Position numbers and translations under genes: made by a program | The notes under the pieces: model-generated | The model's input: the letters and a program-made list of their open reading frames with translations, nothing else | Database searches by the model: none | What the model was told of the DNA's origin: nothing | Assembly: GCA_002104905.1 (NCBI GenBank) | Contig: MCFE01000280.1 | Location: 1-64,000, forward strand | Length of the DNA: 64,000 nt | Direction of reading: 5' to 3' | Origin: Basidiobolus meristosporus CBS 931.73 | Taxonomy: Eukaryota; Basidiobolomycota; Basidiobolomycetes; Basidiobolales; Basidiobolaceae | Shown here: positions 31,447-42,810 of the stretch, piece after piece | How the letters are laid out: each line of letters begins with the position of its first letter | Numbering within the stretch: the first letter of the stretch is position 1

Positions 31447-33183
31447 ATGAAGAAAGAAGAGGTTATTTCTGGGGTTGATGATAAGGACTTTATCACCACC
31501 GAACCGACTGCCTATTCGCAACCTGACGAGAGTAACTTGAAGTGGTATATGCGCAACCTATGCACGAGACAGGGTTGGATTGGTGATTACGACTTCGGCT
31601 TCTTGTGCCTGCCCAACCTACCTGGCCTCACTAAGCAAGCGCCAGCCAAGTTCATCGGAATCAAAGACCGGCTGCCCCTTGCCGTGGCAATCATCATGGG
31701 TTTCCAGCATTGTCTGGCCATGCTTGCCGGCGTGGTCACCCCACCACTCATTCTCTCGGGGCCCGGGCCGCAACACATGAACCTCGACACCGAGTACCGC
31801 TCCTACCTCATCTCCGCCTCCCTCATCACCTGTGGATTGCTCTCCATGATCCAGATGACCCGGTGGAGGATCCCGGGAACTCGCTACTACATGGGAACAG
31901 GACTCATCACCGTGGTCGGGACCTCATTCACCATCATGCCAGTGGCGGAGTCCTCCTTTGCCTACATGTACCAGTCCGGGTTCTGTCCGAGTGTGAAGAA
32001 TGCCGCCGGAGAGATCACCACCTACCTGCCATGCCCAGATGCATATGGCTCATTGCTCGGGACCACGATGGTGTGCTCGGTGCTGATGATCCTGATCTCG
32101 TTTGTCCCAGCCAAGATGCTTCACAAGCTCTTCCCCCCGCTCGTCACCGGGATCACCGTCACCTTGATCGGGGCTCATTTGGTTGGGTCAGGACTGAAGA
32201 ACTGGGGTGGTGGCAGCGGGCCATGCATCACCCACCCAACAAGCGGGAACTTCACGGTGTGTCCGAATGTCGGAGCCCCCAACGCACTCCCATGGGGGCA
32301 CATCAAGTACATGGGACTCGGCTTCCTGGTGTTCATCTCGATCATTCTCTTTGACATCTTTGGCTCGCACTTCATGCGCTCTGCCGAGGTGGTGCTCGGA
32401 CTGATCGTTGGGTTGATCGTGTCCTGGTCTACCGGGTATGTGAACACTCAGGTGATCAACGATGCGCCGGTCGCGACCTTTGTGTGGGTGAAGACGTTCA
32501 AGCTGGGGATCTACACGCCAGCGATCATCCCAATGCTGGTGATTTACATGTTGATCGCGGTCGAGTCCATCGGAACGATCACGGCTTGCTGTGATGTGTC
32601 AGGAGTGGAGGTGTCCGGGCCAGTGTTCGAGACCCGTATCCAGGGGGGAGTGCTCGCCGACGGGCTGAACAGCCTCCTGGCCGGTCTCCTCACCAACCCG
32701 CCCATGTCCACATTTGCGCAGAACAACGGAATCGTGGCGTTGACGAGATGCGCGAACCTGACCACCGGGTACGCATGCTGTCTGTTCCTCGTCATCCTGG
32801 GGGTGTTCTCCAAGCTGGCCTCCGTTTTCCTGGCCATCCCGGAGTCGGTGCTCGGAGGGATGACGACATTCCTCTTTGCGAACGTCCTTGTCTCGGGCAT
32901 CCGCATCCTCAGCTACCTGAAGTGGACCCGTCGGGATCGATTCATCGCCTCCGCGGCCATGACCCTTGGCATGGGCACCACCATCAAGGATGACTGGTTC
33001 TCGTATGCACTGTCGTCATACAAAGGGACCAACACCACGGTGAATGGGCTGATCATCTCGGCGGAGATGATTGTGAACTCTGGCTTCACCATTGCCGCGT
33101 TGATTGCCATCATTCTCAACCTCGTGATGCCCAAGGAGGAGGAGGACCTCGAGCATGAGGAGAACGATCAGCATCCGGTCTGA
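31447..33183 (+). CDS. NAT-family (NCS2) purine/xanthine permease, copy 1
   Basis: 578 residues, one exon, from ATG 31447. Plasma-membrane H+ symporter of the nucleobase-ascorbate transporter family, fungal UapA/UapC branch, importing xanthine, uric acid or other purines. The family signature QNNGIVALTR (425-434) is complete; the conserved Gln-His pair of TM1 is at 87-88 (GFQHCLAML), and Glu373 in A-V-E-S-I-G corresponds to the substrate-binding Glu of UapA. About 14 hydrophobic segments, a cytosolic N-terminus and a short acidic Glu-rich C-tail fit the family length. Third codon positions are strongly G/C biased, as in highly expressed genes. AATAAA lies at 33330-33335. It has two near-identical copies downstream; only the first 30 residues differ between copies. 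Confidence 0.92.
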   Translation: MKKEEVISGVDDKDFITTEPTAYSQPDESNLKWYMRNLCTRQGWIGDYDFGFLCLPNLPGLTKQAPAKFIGIKDRLPLAVAIIMGFQHCLAMLAGVVTPPLILSGPGPQHMNLDTEYRSYLISASLITCGLLSMIQMTRWRIPGTRYYMGTGLITVVGTSFTIMPVAESSFAYMYQSGFCPSVKNAAGEITTYLPCPDAYGSLLGTTMVCSVLMILISFVPAKMLHKLFPPLVTGITVTLIGAHLVGSGLKNWGGGSGPCITHPTSGNFTVCPNVGAPNALPWGHIKYMGLGFLVFISIILFDIFGSHFMRSAEVVLGLIVGLIVSWSTGYVNTQVINDAPVATFVWVKTFKLGIYTPAIIPMLVIYMLIAVESIGTITACCDVSGVEVSGPVFETRIQGGVLADGLNSLLAGLLTNPPMSTFAQNNGIVALTRCANLTTGYACCLFLVILGVFSKLASVFLAIPESVLGGMTTFLFANVLVSGIRILSYLKWTRRDRFIASAAMTLGMGTTIKDDWFSYALSSYKGTNTTVNGLIISAEMIVNSGFTIAALIAIILNLVMPKEEEDLEHEENDQHPV

Positions 33184-33623
33184 GGGACTTCATTCATTTG
33201 CTTGGCAAATGATGACTGATGTAAATGCCCAACGTAAATAGTCAACTGTAACCGCTGGTGTGCAGTTCGCCAAAACTTAATTTTATAAATAGTCGGGAAA
33301 CTCACACCACCATTTTCAAATTTTGGAGTAATAAACCAGAAATTCCAGCCATTTGAAGTAAATAATTTGCCAAATAATCATCGCATTTGTTCCAACCCCA
33401 TCCATTCTCTCCAGGACCGGATCGAGATTTCCCAAGGGACTACTAATAAAATCCACCTGGCCTGCACTTCCATAGGTATTAAATAGCTTCTCACATTACG
33501 AAGGAGATTAACATAAAATCCCGAATAATCCGGATCAAATTCGTGGCTCGGTCAAATTTTATAAGAGCACCCACCCGGCAAGGAATTCACAGTGATTCAG
33601 CAACACCCAAACCGTTACTAATC
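33184..33623. other. Intergenic between permease 1 and PRP38
   Basis: It contains the 3' signal of the permease (AATAAA 33330-33335) and the PRP38 leader. Nothing else was seen. Confidence 0.5.
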
Positions 33624-34858
33624 ATGGCAAACCGCACCGCGGTCGATGCGTTGTCTGTCCACGGTACTAATCCGCAATTCCTGATCGAGAAGATCATCCG
33701 TACCCGTATCTTCGAGTCCTTGTATTGGAAGGAGGAATGCTTTGCGCTCACAGGTACCCAAATCGGTTTTCCCTTCCCCCCGAAGTGCCACGCGTTAACA
33801 ACGAGTTCATTTCACAGCCGAGAGCCTGATCGACAAAGCGGTTGCGTTGGATTGCATCGGTGGTGTATACGGCAACCAAAAACCCACCGCGTTTCTATGT
33901 TTGACCTTGAAGTTACTCCAGCTGCAGCCGGAGACGGAGATCGTGGCGGAGCTGATCAAAAACGAAGATTTCAAGTAAGTTTCTTTCGATACTCCAGAAG
34001 AGTGCTCGGTGCTTTCGAATACCACTGAGGCTAACTATTGGCCCTTTCCCTGTGACAACCATTTCCGAAACTTCTCGCGAACCACCTAGGTATCTTCGTA
34101 GTTTGGCTGCGTTCTATTTTCGGTTGGTCGGCTCCTCCAAAGAGATCTACCAATATTTGGAACCATTGCTTACGGATTATCGAAAGTTGCGTTACCGTAC
34201 CACCAGTAAGTTGGCTCGTTTTCCCCGATTTTCCTGAAGCGTTATTGATGTAAGGGGTTTGGGTGGATTTTGTTATTGTTATTAAGGCGGGAGTGGCGAA
34301 CTCGTGTATATGGACCAATTCATCGACCAACTATTACATGAGGATAGAGTTTGTGACATCATCCTGCCGCGACTTTTAAAAAGGGAGGTGCTCGAGACCA
34401 ATGGAGATTTGGAGCCTAGAATAAGCCCGTTAGAAGATCTATTGAAGGAGCAGATACTTGAGGAAGAGAGTAAAGCGGAAGCAGCACCCGAGCTTGCACA
34501 GGATGGAAGCCCCGATGTGGCTCAGAATGGTGACCCCGAAAAAGCCCAAGATCGACGAAGGGACTCGAGCGAGGATAGGCATAGAGAAAGACGTAGAAAC
34601 AGAAGCCGTGATCGACATAGGGGAAGAAGCCGAAGCAGCAGTTATGATCGAGACAGGAGAAGAAGCCGGAGCAGCAGTTACGATCGAGAGAGGAGAAGAA
34701 GTCGAAGCAGAAGTTATGATCGGGAGAGGAGAAGACGGAGGGATTCAAGTAGAGATCGGGACAGAGACAGACATGGGCGTCGACACAGAAGGGATAGAAG
34801 CAAAGATAGGGACAGATACAGAGATAGAGATCGAAGCAAAAGTAGGGATAGGAGATAA
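33624..34858 (+). CDS. PRP38: Prp38-family pre-mRNA splicing factor
   Basis: Four exons: 33624-33753, 33818-33974, 34090-34205 and 34287-34858, joined by GT-AG introns of 64, 115 and 81 nt, giving 324 residues. Prp38 is a subunit of the U4/U6.U5 tri-snRNP needed for spliceosome activation in the nucleus. The protein follows the family closely: Met-Ala-Asn-Arg-Thr start, H-G-T-N-P-Q, I-I-R-T-R-I, Y-W-K-E-E-C-F, G-G-V-Y-G, L-K-N/I-K-N-E-D-F-K-Y-L-R, Y-L-E-P-L..D-Y-R-K, and a D-Q-F-I-D-Q-L-L...C-D-I-I-L-P-R-L block ending the globular domain near residue 165. Residues 224-324 are an Arg/Ser/Asp-rich tail made of repeated Tyr-Asp-Arg-Arg-Arg-Ser units, like the RS tail of animal PRP38A and unlike short yeast Prp38. 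It sits between two inverted permease copies. Confidence 0.93.
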
Positions 34859-35183
34859 TTTCCCAATCCCACGCTTGTACTCCGCCAAACTACCTCCCCC
34901 CCAAAGCTAATCTATATGTGTATTAAAGTGACTTTTTAGAGACCCGTACCGTTACGCATCATCACCTTTGTTCTTACACCACAGCGCCGATTCTGAATTC
35001 AATTCAACAACCATGTAATAAACCAGAATTGTGCCATGTATTTGTAGTATCAATGGTAGGGAGAATCATTTATTTACGTAGATATGGCAGAGTTCGAATT
35101 GTAAACATTAATGTTGGCATCACCGATAAAAGGTTTCTCGCTGTTGGTTGTCAAGAAGGTTGGTTACTTTTGGGTTTAATAAT
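34859..35183. other. Convergent intergenic region
   Basis: Between the stop of PRP38 and the stop of permease copy 2. ATTAAA near 34922 may serve PRP38. No gene. Confidence 0.5.
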
Positions 35184-36926
35184 TCAGACTGGGTGTTGGT
35201 CGTTCTCCTCATGCTCGAGGTCCTCCTCCTCCTTGGGCATCACGAGGTTGAGAATGATGGCAATCAACGCGGCAATGGTGAAGCCAGAGTTCACAATCAT
35301 CTCCGCCGAGATGATCAGCCCATTCACCGTGGTGTTGGTCCCTTTGTATGACGACAGTGCATACGAGAACCAGTCATCCTTGATGGTGGTGCCCATGCCA
35401 AGGGTCATGGCCGCGGAGGCGATGAATCGATCCCGACGGGTCCACTTCAGGTAGCTGAGGATGCGGATGCCCGAGACAAGGACGTTCGCAAAGAGGAATG
35501 TCGTCATCCCTCCGAGCACCGACTCCGGGATGGCCAGGAAAACGGAGGCCAGCTTGGAGAACACCCCCAGGATGACGAGGAACAGACAGCATGCGTACCC
35601 GGTGGTCAGGTTCGCGCATCTCGTCAACGCCACGATTCCGTTGTTCTGCGCAAATGTGGACATGGGCGGGTTGGTGAGGAGACCGGCCAGGAGACTGTTC
35701 AGCCCGTCGGCGAGCACTCCCCCCTGGATACGGGTCTCGAACACTGGCCCGGACACCTCCACTCCTGACACATCACAGCAAGCCGTGATCGTTCCGATGG
35801 ACTCGACCGCGATCAACATGTAAATCACCAGCATTGGGATGATCGCTGGCGTGTAGATCCCCAGCCTGAACGTCTTCACCCACACAAAGGTCGCGACCGG
35901 CGCATCGTTGATCACCTGAGTGTTCACATACCCGGTAGACCAGGACACGATCAACCCAACGATCAGTCCGAGCACCACCTCGGCAGAGCGCATGAAGTGC
36001 GAGCCAAAGATGTCAAAGAGAATGATCGAGATGAACACCAGGAAGCCGAGTCCCATGTACTTGATGTGCCCCCATGGGAGTGCGTTGGGGGCTCCGACAT
36101 TCGGACACACCGTGAAGTTCCCGCTTGTTGGGTGGGTGATGCATGGCCCGCTGCCACCGCCCCAGTTCTTCAGTCCTGACCCAACCAAATGAGCCCCGAT
36201 CAAGGTGACGGTGATCCCGGTGACGAGCGGGGGGAAGAGCTTGTGAAGCATCTTGGCTGGGACAAACGAGATCAGGATCATCAGCACCGAGCACACCATC
36301 GTGGTCCCGAGCAATGAGCCATATGCATCTGGGCATGGCAGGTAGGTGGTGATCTCTCCGGCGGCATTCTTCACACTCGGACAGAACCCGGACTGGTACA
36401 TGTAGGCAAAGGAGGACTCCGCCACTGGCATGATGGTGAACGAGGTCCCGACCACGGTGATGAGTCCTGTTCCCATGTAGTAGCGAGTTCCCGGGATCCT
36501 CCACCGGGTCATCTGGATCATGGAGAGCAATCCACAGGTGATGAGGGAGGCGGAGATGAGGTAGGAGCGGTACTCGGTGTCGAGGTTCATGTGTTGCGGC
36601 CCGGGCCCCGAGAGAATGAGTGGTGGGGTGACCACGCCGGCAAGCATGGCCAGACAATGCTGGAAACCCATGATGATTGCCACGGCAAGGGGCAGCCGGT
36701 CTTTGATTCCGATGAACTTGGCTGGCGCTTGCTTAGTGAGGCCAGGTAGGTTGGGCAGGCACAAGAAGCCGAAGTCGTAATCACCAATCCAACCCTGTCT
36801 CGTGCATAGGTTGCGCATATACCACTTCAAGTTACTCTCATCAATCGATGGGTAAGCTTCACGCTCAGCGGATATGTACTTATCCTCATAAGCAGAAACC
36901 GAGAATTCATTTTTTGCTTCCGACAT
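35184..36926 (-). CDS. NAT-family (NCS2) purine/xanthine permease, copy 2
   Basis: 580 residues, one exon on the minus strand, ATG at 36926. From residue 28 onward it is almost identical to copy 1 at both protein and DNA level (one Lys to Arg change in the V-K-T-F segment and a few silent changes were seen). The first 27 residues differ completely, as do the flanks. QNNGIVALTR, the GFQH pair and the V-E-S-I-G motif are intact. A TATA box lies at 36983-36990, about 57-64 bp upstream. It is convergent with copy 1 around PRP38 and divergent from copy 3, 1.87 kb away. Different N-termini may affect trafficking or turnover, which in UapA-type transporters are governed by cytosolic tails. Confidence 0.92.
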   Translation of the reverse strand: MSEAKNEFSVSAYEDKYISAEREAYPSIDESNLKWYMRNLCTRQGWIGDYDFGFLCLPNLPGLTKQAPAKFIGIKDRLPLAVAIIMGFQHCLAMLAGVVTPPLILSGPGPQHMNLDTEYRSYLISASLITCGLLSMIQMTRWRIPGTRYYMGTGLITVVGTSFTIMPVAESSFAYMYQSGFCPSVKNAAGEITTYLPCPDAYGSLLGTTMVCSVLMILISFVPAKMLHKLFPPLVTGITVTLIGAHLVGSGLKNWGGGSGPCITHPTSGNFTVCPNVGAPNALPWGHIKYMGLGFLVFISIILFDIFGSHFMRSAEVVLGLIVGLIVSWSTGYVNTQVINDAPVATFVWVKTFRLGIYTPAIIPMLVIYMLIAVESIGTITACCDVSGVEVSGPVFETRIQGGVLADGLNSLLAGLLTNPPMSTFAQNNGIVALTRCANLTTGYACCLFLVILGVFSKLASVFLAIPESVLGGMTTFLFANVLVSGIRILSYLKWTRRDRFIASAAMTLGMGTTIKDDWFSYALSSYKGTNTTVNGLIISAEMIVNSGFTIAALIAIILNLVMPKEEEDLEHEENDQHPV

Positions 36927-38603
36927 CTCTCAATAAAGCTTGAAATGTGGGTGTGTATTGAGCTATAGCCTCATCCTTCAGGTTTATATAACACACGAAC
37001 CCAACATCGGGATGCTAGAACCCAGTGATCTTTTCTGGCTAATAGTCGACTCATGAACCGATAGTCTCACCCGTTTCTCCACATCTACTCTCTAAATACT
37101 CGGAGTCCAATTAGGCTTGAGACTGCGCAGTGGTGGCGGCAATTCTGAGATTGGGTTTAGATCTATGCGTAATAGAGATTTTCTAATCCTACTTTCCGCG
37201 ACTGTTTCATGAGATCACGATTCTCTTGGTGAGCTTAAACTATGGCTGCAGCATTGTCTTAAGGGGCTTGGTGACTCTTAAATGATGGGCTCTGTAGAGG
37301 GTACACAGTTCCAACGTAAAAATTTCCATAGTTTGTGGGACGAATTCTCTGGTCGTGGAGAAATCAAGGGGTTGAAAGTGGGCCAGAACCTAAGGTTGAA
37401 CCGAAGTGGTGAAACCCGATGCCTTAGGCACCAAAGAGGAAACAACCTACACGGGCCTCGTGGATGTCATCCTGGCAACCATGGAATGATGCTAGCAGCT
37501 GGAGTTTCCGTTAATTTGGCCCCCTTGAAAACCAGTTGTGTGATTGGGAAAGCAGGGGACATACTACAGATACCAAAAATTCGCGTATTACACATCCACT
37601 CTTCTCCATCGCTTTGCAGTGAATTCTCCCATGCCTCAATGAACATGCTGTTATTGCTTCACCAGAGTACAACCGTTACCGCTCGGAGCAATGCTAAACC
37701 TGTGGATGCGCGATTCCGTACGATACAACCCGAACATCAAGCCAACCCGAACGTAGGCGATGATCTTGAATACGATGGTTCCTAACTGGATGGAACCTGG
37801 AAAGGTGGCGAGGTAATGATCGTAAGGATGGCTGTGGATAGCGTGGTAGTAACCCATTCACTACTCTTGTAGTGGGGTGGAAATCCCTATTGGTTGGGCT
37901 TCCTTTCATTTTGTGATGAATGTTTCACACCATTAATTAGCTACTTCTCGCACAGAATGACCCGTTTCTGATCACTTCATATACAGGTCGTGCCTTGGCG
38001 AGTCGATTCGGATTAGCCATCATAGGCCCAGAACAGAACAGGCAACCATTTCATAGACACGACCCGTTCAATACTAGATTCCGCTTAATGCGGTGTGATT
38101 ATCTCCTGGGATTAAACCAAGGAATTGGATTATCTCGTGGCCTCGGGAGTTCACCCGAACAACAGGTGGTGGTGGGTAATCGACCAGGAGCCGGTTTATT
38201 CCCTGTTCCCATTCATTCAGTTGTCTCATTCAATTTCAGGCAACTCATTGACTTTGACGTTGTAACCGAAGTGCGAATAGTTCTTAACTTGAACCGCAGA
38301 TCATGTGCCATTTCCTACACGAGCCAATCCGGCCAATGGTCGACTGGTATCCACCTGATTTCAGCGAGTCTCTTTCACACGCTGTGGAATTGAATGGATT
38401 TGAGTCATACGAGCATGTATTAGCCGTGGTTTTTTGCCGATATCGTTGGCGGAAGGTAATCCGGTGACTGGATTGACTCGAGGGATTAGTAGACAAGGAT
38501 CAGAAAATTTCCCTCATAGCTAGTCCATTGCGCGGACCAGCCAATAGGAGAGCGGCATTCCGACGGGTGTGGAGAAACACTATGGTTTTCAATATCCAGT
38601 CAC

Positions 38604-38615
38604 TGATAAGATAAC
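38604..38615 (+). promoter_or_regulatory. Tandem GATA motif upstream of permease copy 3
   Basis: TGATAAGATAAC, identical to 27647-27658. Fungal purine permease genes are known targets of GATA nitrogen regulators (AreA on uapA/uapC in Aspergillus), which makes a functional role plausible. Confidence 0.5.
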
Positions 38616-38730
38616 CAAAGTTTGAAGTTTAACACAGACAAGATTTATTCGGAAATGGGTCATTTAGGGGGGGTACAGGTGTTCCCATCGTATCTGTCAA
38701 CCGTATCCAACGAAATTTCCCCGCACCTGA

Positions 38731-38738
38731 TATAAAAG
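38731..38738 (+). promoter_or_regulatory. TATA box of permease copy 3
   Basis: TATAAAAG, about 62-69 bp upstream of the ATG at 38800. Confidence 0.6.
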
Positions 38739-38799
38739 TTTCCCAGCCTCCGACTTGGACAGATCATTATACCTACCCCCTCCTCATTGAATAGTCGCT

Positions 38800-40538
38800 A
38801 TGAAAAAAGAGGACGTGATCGATGTTGGCGTGGAAGAGAAGGATTTCATCTCGACCGAACCAAGGGCATATCCACCAGTCGATGAGAGTAACTTGAAGTG
38901 GTATATGCGCAACCTATGCACGAGACAGGGTTGGATTGGTGATTACGACTTCGGCTTCTTGTGCCTGCCCAACCTACCTGGCCTCACTAAGCAAGCGCCA
39001 GCCAAGTTCATCGGTATCAAAGACCGGCTGCCCCTTGCCGTGGCAATCATCATGGGTTTCCAGCATTGTCTGGCCATGCTTGCCGGCGTGGTCACCCCAC
39101 CACTCATTCTCTCGGGGCCCGGGCCGCAACACATGAACCTCGACACCGAGTACCGCTCCTACCTCATCTCCGCCTCCCTCATCACCTGTGGATTGCTCTC
39201 CATGATCCAGATGACCCGGTGGAGGATCCGGGAACTCGCTACTACATGGGAACAGGACTCATCACCGTGGTCGGGACCTCGTTCACCATCATGCCAGTGG
39301 CGGAGTCCTCCTTTGCCTACATGTACCAGTCCGGGTTCTGTCCGAGTGTGAAGAATGCCGCCGGAGAGATCACCACCTACCTGCCATGCCCAGATGCATA
39401 TGGCTCATTGCTCGGGACCACGATGGTGTGCTCGGTGCTGATGATCCTGATCTCGTTTGTCCCAGCCAAGATGCTTCACAAGCTCTTCCCCCCGCTCGTC
39501 ACCGGGATCACCGTCACCTTGATCGGGGCTCATTTGGTTGGGTCAGGACTGAAGAACTGGGGTGGTGGCAGCGGGCCATGCATCACCCACCCAACAAGCG
39601 GGAACTTCACGGTGTGTCCGAATGTCGGAGCCCCCAACGCACTCCCATGGGGGCACATCAAGTACATGGGACTCGGCTTCCTGGTGTTCATCTCGATCAT
39701 TCTCTTTGACATCTTTGGCTCGCACTTCATGCGCTCTGCCGAGGTGGTGCTCGGACTGATCGTTGGGTTGATCGTGTCCTGGTCTACCGGGTATGTGAAC
39801 ACTCAGGTGATCAACGATGCGCCGGTCGCGACCTTCGTGTGGGTGAAGACGTTCAAGCTGGGGATCTACACGCCAGCGATCATCCCAATGCTGGTGATTT
39901 ACATGTTGATCGCGGTCGAGTCCATCGGAACGATCACGGCTTGCTGTGATGTGTCAGGAGTGGAGGTGTCCGGGCCAGTGTTCGAGACCCGTATCCAGGG
40001 GGGAGTGCTCGCCGACGGGCTGAACAGCCTCCTGGCCGGTCTCCTCACCAACCCGCCCATGTCCACATTTGCGCAGAACAACGGAATCGTGGCGTTGACG
40101 AGATGCGCGAACCTGACCACCGGGTACGCATGCTGCCTGTTCCTCGTCATCCTGGGGGTGTTCTCCAAGCTGGCCTCCGTTTTCCTGGCCATCCCGGAGT
40201 CGGTGCTCGGAGGGATGACGACATTCCTCTTTGCGAACGTCCTTGTCTCGGGCATCCGCATCCTCAGCTACCTCAAGTGGACCCGTCGGGATCGATTCAT
40301 CGCCTCCGCGGCCATGACCCTTGGCATGGGCACCACCATCAAGGATGACTGGTTCTCGTATGCACTGTCGTCATACAAAGGGACCAACACCACGGTGAAT
40401 GGGCTGATCATCTCGGCGGAGATGATTGTGAACTCTGGCTTCACCATTGCCGCGTTGATTGCCATCATTCTCAACCTCGTGATGCCCAAGGAGGAGGAGG
40501 ACCTCGAGCATGAGGAGAACGACCAACATGCGGTCTGA
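38800..40538 (+). pseudogene. NAT-family purine permease, copy 3 (1-nt frameshift)
   Basis: Nearly identical to copies 1 and 2 from codon 29 on, but one C is missing in the GGATCCCGGG stretch (GGATCCGGG at 39224-39232), which shifts the frame after about 143 codons and ends translation at 39351. The original frame resumes and stays open to 40538, including QNNGIVALTR. The first 28 codons again differ from the other copies. TATA, a GATA motif upstream and ATTAAA near 40644 are retained. One clean deletion with no other damage means either very recent inactivation or a sequencing error. Confidence 0.75.
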
Positions 40539-42400
40539 ATTCCATCCTTGCTCGCCAGATGCTGACGAGGATTTCCTATGGCCCATCCTATTCCCCATCC
40601 ACCCTTTCTGAGCGGATGAATAATATTGTAATATAACGTATATCATTAAAGTTGGATTTTTTAACTACGACCCAACTGTTGTACCTCAAACCATGGCCAT
40701 TGTCTTTCCATCGGTGACCATGTGTAATCACTCAATCGGCGTTGATTGGTCCCAGGGACGCGCGGTCGACGGATCCGAGCATATAGAATGGGTGGAGCTA
40801 TACAAGGTGTCAAGACTCTGGGGGTGGGACCCTTCGACACCCTCGTTTCATTGGTGTACCACCTCGACCGAATCCCAGATCCCACTTAAATCAATTTAGC
40901 AAAGGATATATTTGGGAATTCAACCAACATGCCTGATTCATGTACCTCATCAATGCCGTAGCGCATTTCTTGGGGAATATAGAGCGCTGTGTCGTGAAGT
41001 TGGCTTCGAACAAGTCGTCCATAGGCGGAAGCCAACTCAGCCGGTCAGATTGGCGGTCGTTTCCGTTCGTGGAATCCGGTTGACGCTACGCTCTGCGCCG
41101 GTTCAACCAAGGTTCCAAGTTAATTTAGATGATTAAGCATCGAGCCTAATCATCCCGTGGTTTATTGGCGACTTTCTTGCCGAGTCATCTGATCCTATCG
41201 AGGTCGGATCGATCTTATCTTAGGATAAGCCCTCGGCGTTGTCACCAAGGACAGGTCCCAACCGCTTCTCCAACCGATCAACGGTCCGGTTCACTAATTG
41301 GTCAAGGAATACTCTAACCGTTGAATGCCACCCGGCAGGTTCATGGTTGATGGGTGGTTCTAGGAACCCGGAATTTCGCCAACTTGACTACTGCTTTCCC
41401 CGCACCATGGATATACTGGATTATCATCCGAAATCATTGGTCGCTTGTCTATTCTTATGCCGGTGAGTTTATTAGAGGATTTCAGGTGTTAGTACCGTCA
41501 CCCGGATATTCCAGTACAGGGTAGACTGGCTGCAGCTTTCCCTTACCATAAGGATGTCTCAACTAGGTTCAGCGGGTCGTAAGGACGATTGAAGGCTATC
41601 TGAGAAGGCCTCGACCGAAGATGGCAGCCACTGATTGGATGCATACTAACCACCGAGCAAAATATTGGATGACTTGGTGGCGCCGAATTCCACTTCAGCT
41701 ATGTTGCATTGCAGGAGACTTGGGCCAGTGACGTAAATCGAATGAATCTGCTTATACTTGTCGCTCAGCGGAGACCCACGGGGCCAATCTTCTTCCTACT
41801 ATGCCCCCAACAATCCCTTCATTGAGTCAATCTGTAAATAGTCCCAATGTTTGCGGATTTCCGTGTAGTGTTCTTATGTAGGGTATAGTTTCAGACCCCA
41901 AGAATCTGTATGCGAAGGTCCTAACCTTTTGAGCAATACGGAGTAATATCCTTAGTAATTCTCAACACTGTATTTGGCCAAAGAATGTCAGCGGTTGTAG
42001 TACAGGATCTAAGAGACCGCATTCATTTAGCTATTTAGATGCAAATGCAAAATTTGCAATGGTTGTTGCTTACTTGTTTATTCACTAATATATATAGATA
42101 TTTATCCACCTTTTCAAAGGTCCTGGTGAAGTAGGAATACTACAAAGCTCAAGAAGGTCCTAGGAGCAAGTATGCAGATGCTGAGGGGCTTACGAGTAAC
42201 TCCGACTACCACCTTATTTGGTTTATATTGCTACAAATGGATAACTATATTGTGGCTGGCAAAATTTGACATGGTGAATATATACCAATAATACTCTTTC
42301 CAAAGAAGCTCACAAAGTCCAATATGTACTTGGATGCTACAAATACAATGCTCCCTATCAATCAACCACAGGTATATCTGATATATCTCATGACAAACAT
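40539..42400. other. Gene-free stretch before the retroelement region
   Basis: It is CpG-rich up to about 42.2 kb and contains only short frames without family features. ATTAAA for permease copy 3 lies near 40644. Around 42120-42230 there are weak LTR-like words. No supported gene. Confidence 0.4.
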
Positions 42401-42747
42401 TGTTGCAAGAGTTTTGGAGATATTGGAGGTGATTGGAAGAACAAGTGGATTATGTGATTTTCACTCAATGATATAATGAACATAAAAGTAGTATATATGC
42501 TTCTGCATGGATTGGCCAGAAAAACACATAAAATTTGTTTAGGAAGCTCCTAAAAACATGTGTGCAGAGCTTAGGGTGATTTGGACAGCTTTGAGAAATG
42601 TTATGCTCTTGGTGCCTTATAGTTTGGTGAAAATATTCCTTGTAAGGCCTGAGAAGGAATTTGGTCTGAATTCTCCAAGATTAGTAGGCAATGATCCAAG
42701 TGACTAAGTCAAGAGAATATCTAGGTGTGATGAAAAAACCTACATCA
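42401..42747 (-). mobile_element. Diverged copia-family LTR (with about 60 bp of internal sequence)
   Basis: It starts TGTTGCAAGAG and ends ACATCA, and follows the LTR at 43887-44232 along its length (GGAGATATTGG, ATTATGTG-TTTTCACT, ATGTGTGCA, GTGACTAAGT blocks). The next bases, 42748-42810, resemble the element interior next to the 3' LTR at 44233, so this is a 3' LTR of an older minus-strand copy. Confidence 0.65.
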
Positions 42748-42810
42748 CTCCACACAACTAAATATTTACATGAACCAGTCCCAATTGTGATCTGGGATAC
42801 TGTCAATCCT

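Larger units (their letters stand above)
36927..38799. other. Divergent intergenic region between permease copies 2 and 3
   Basis: 1.87 kb. It holds the TATA box of copy 2 (36983-36990, minus), a tandem GATA motif at 38604-38615 and the TATA box of copy 3 (38731-38738). A 167-codon frame at 37282-37785 has no recognisable feature and uneven composition; I do not call it a gene. Confidence 0.45.

Noticed and set aside
35029-36657. Long open frames antisense or out of phase to the purine permeases (also at 31710-32354 and 32544-32906)
   Set aside because: They recur identically in all copies because the DNA is near-identical and G/C-biased at third positions; the encoded proteins have no family features.
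37282-37785. A 167-codon frame between permease copies 2 and 3
   Set aside because: Mixed composition, no domain, no family resemblance, and the region looks like divergent promoter DNA.
42120-42230. Possible further LTR copy before 42401
   Set aside because: Only a few LTR-like words (GTATGCAGA, GAGGGGCTTA) are present and no ends can be defined.
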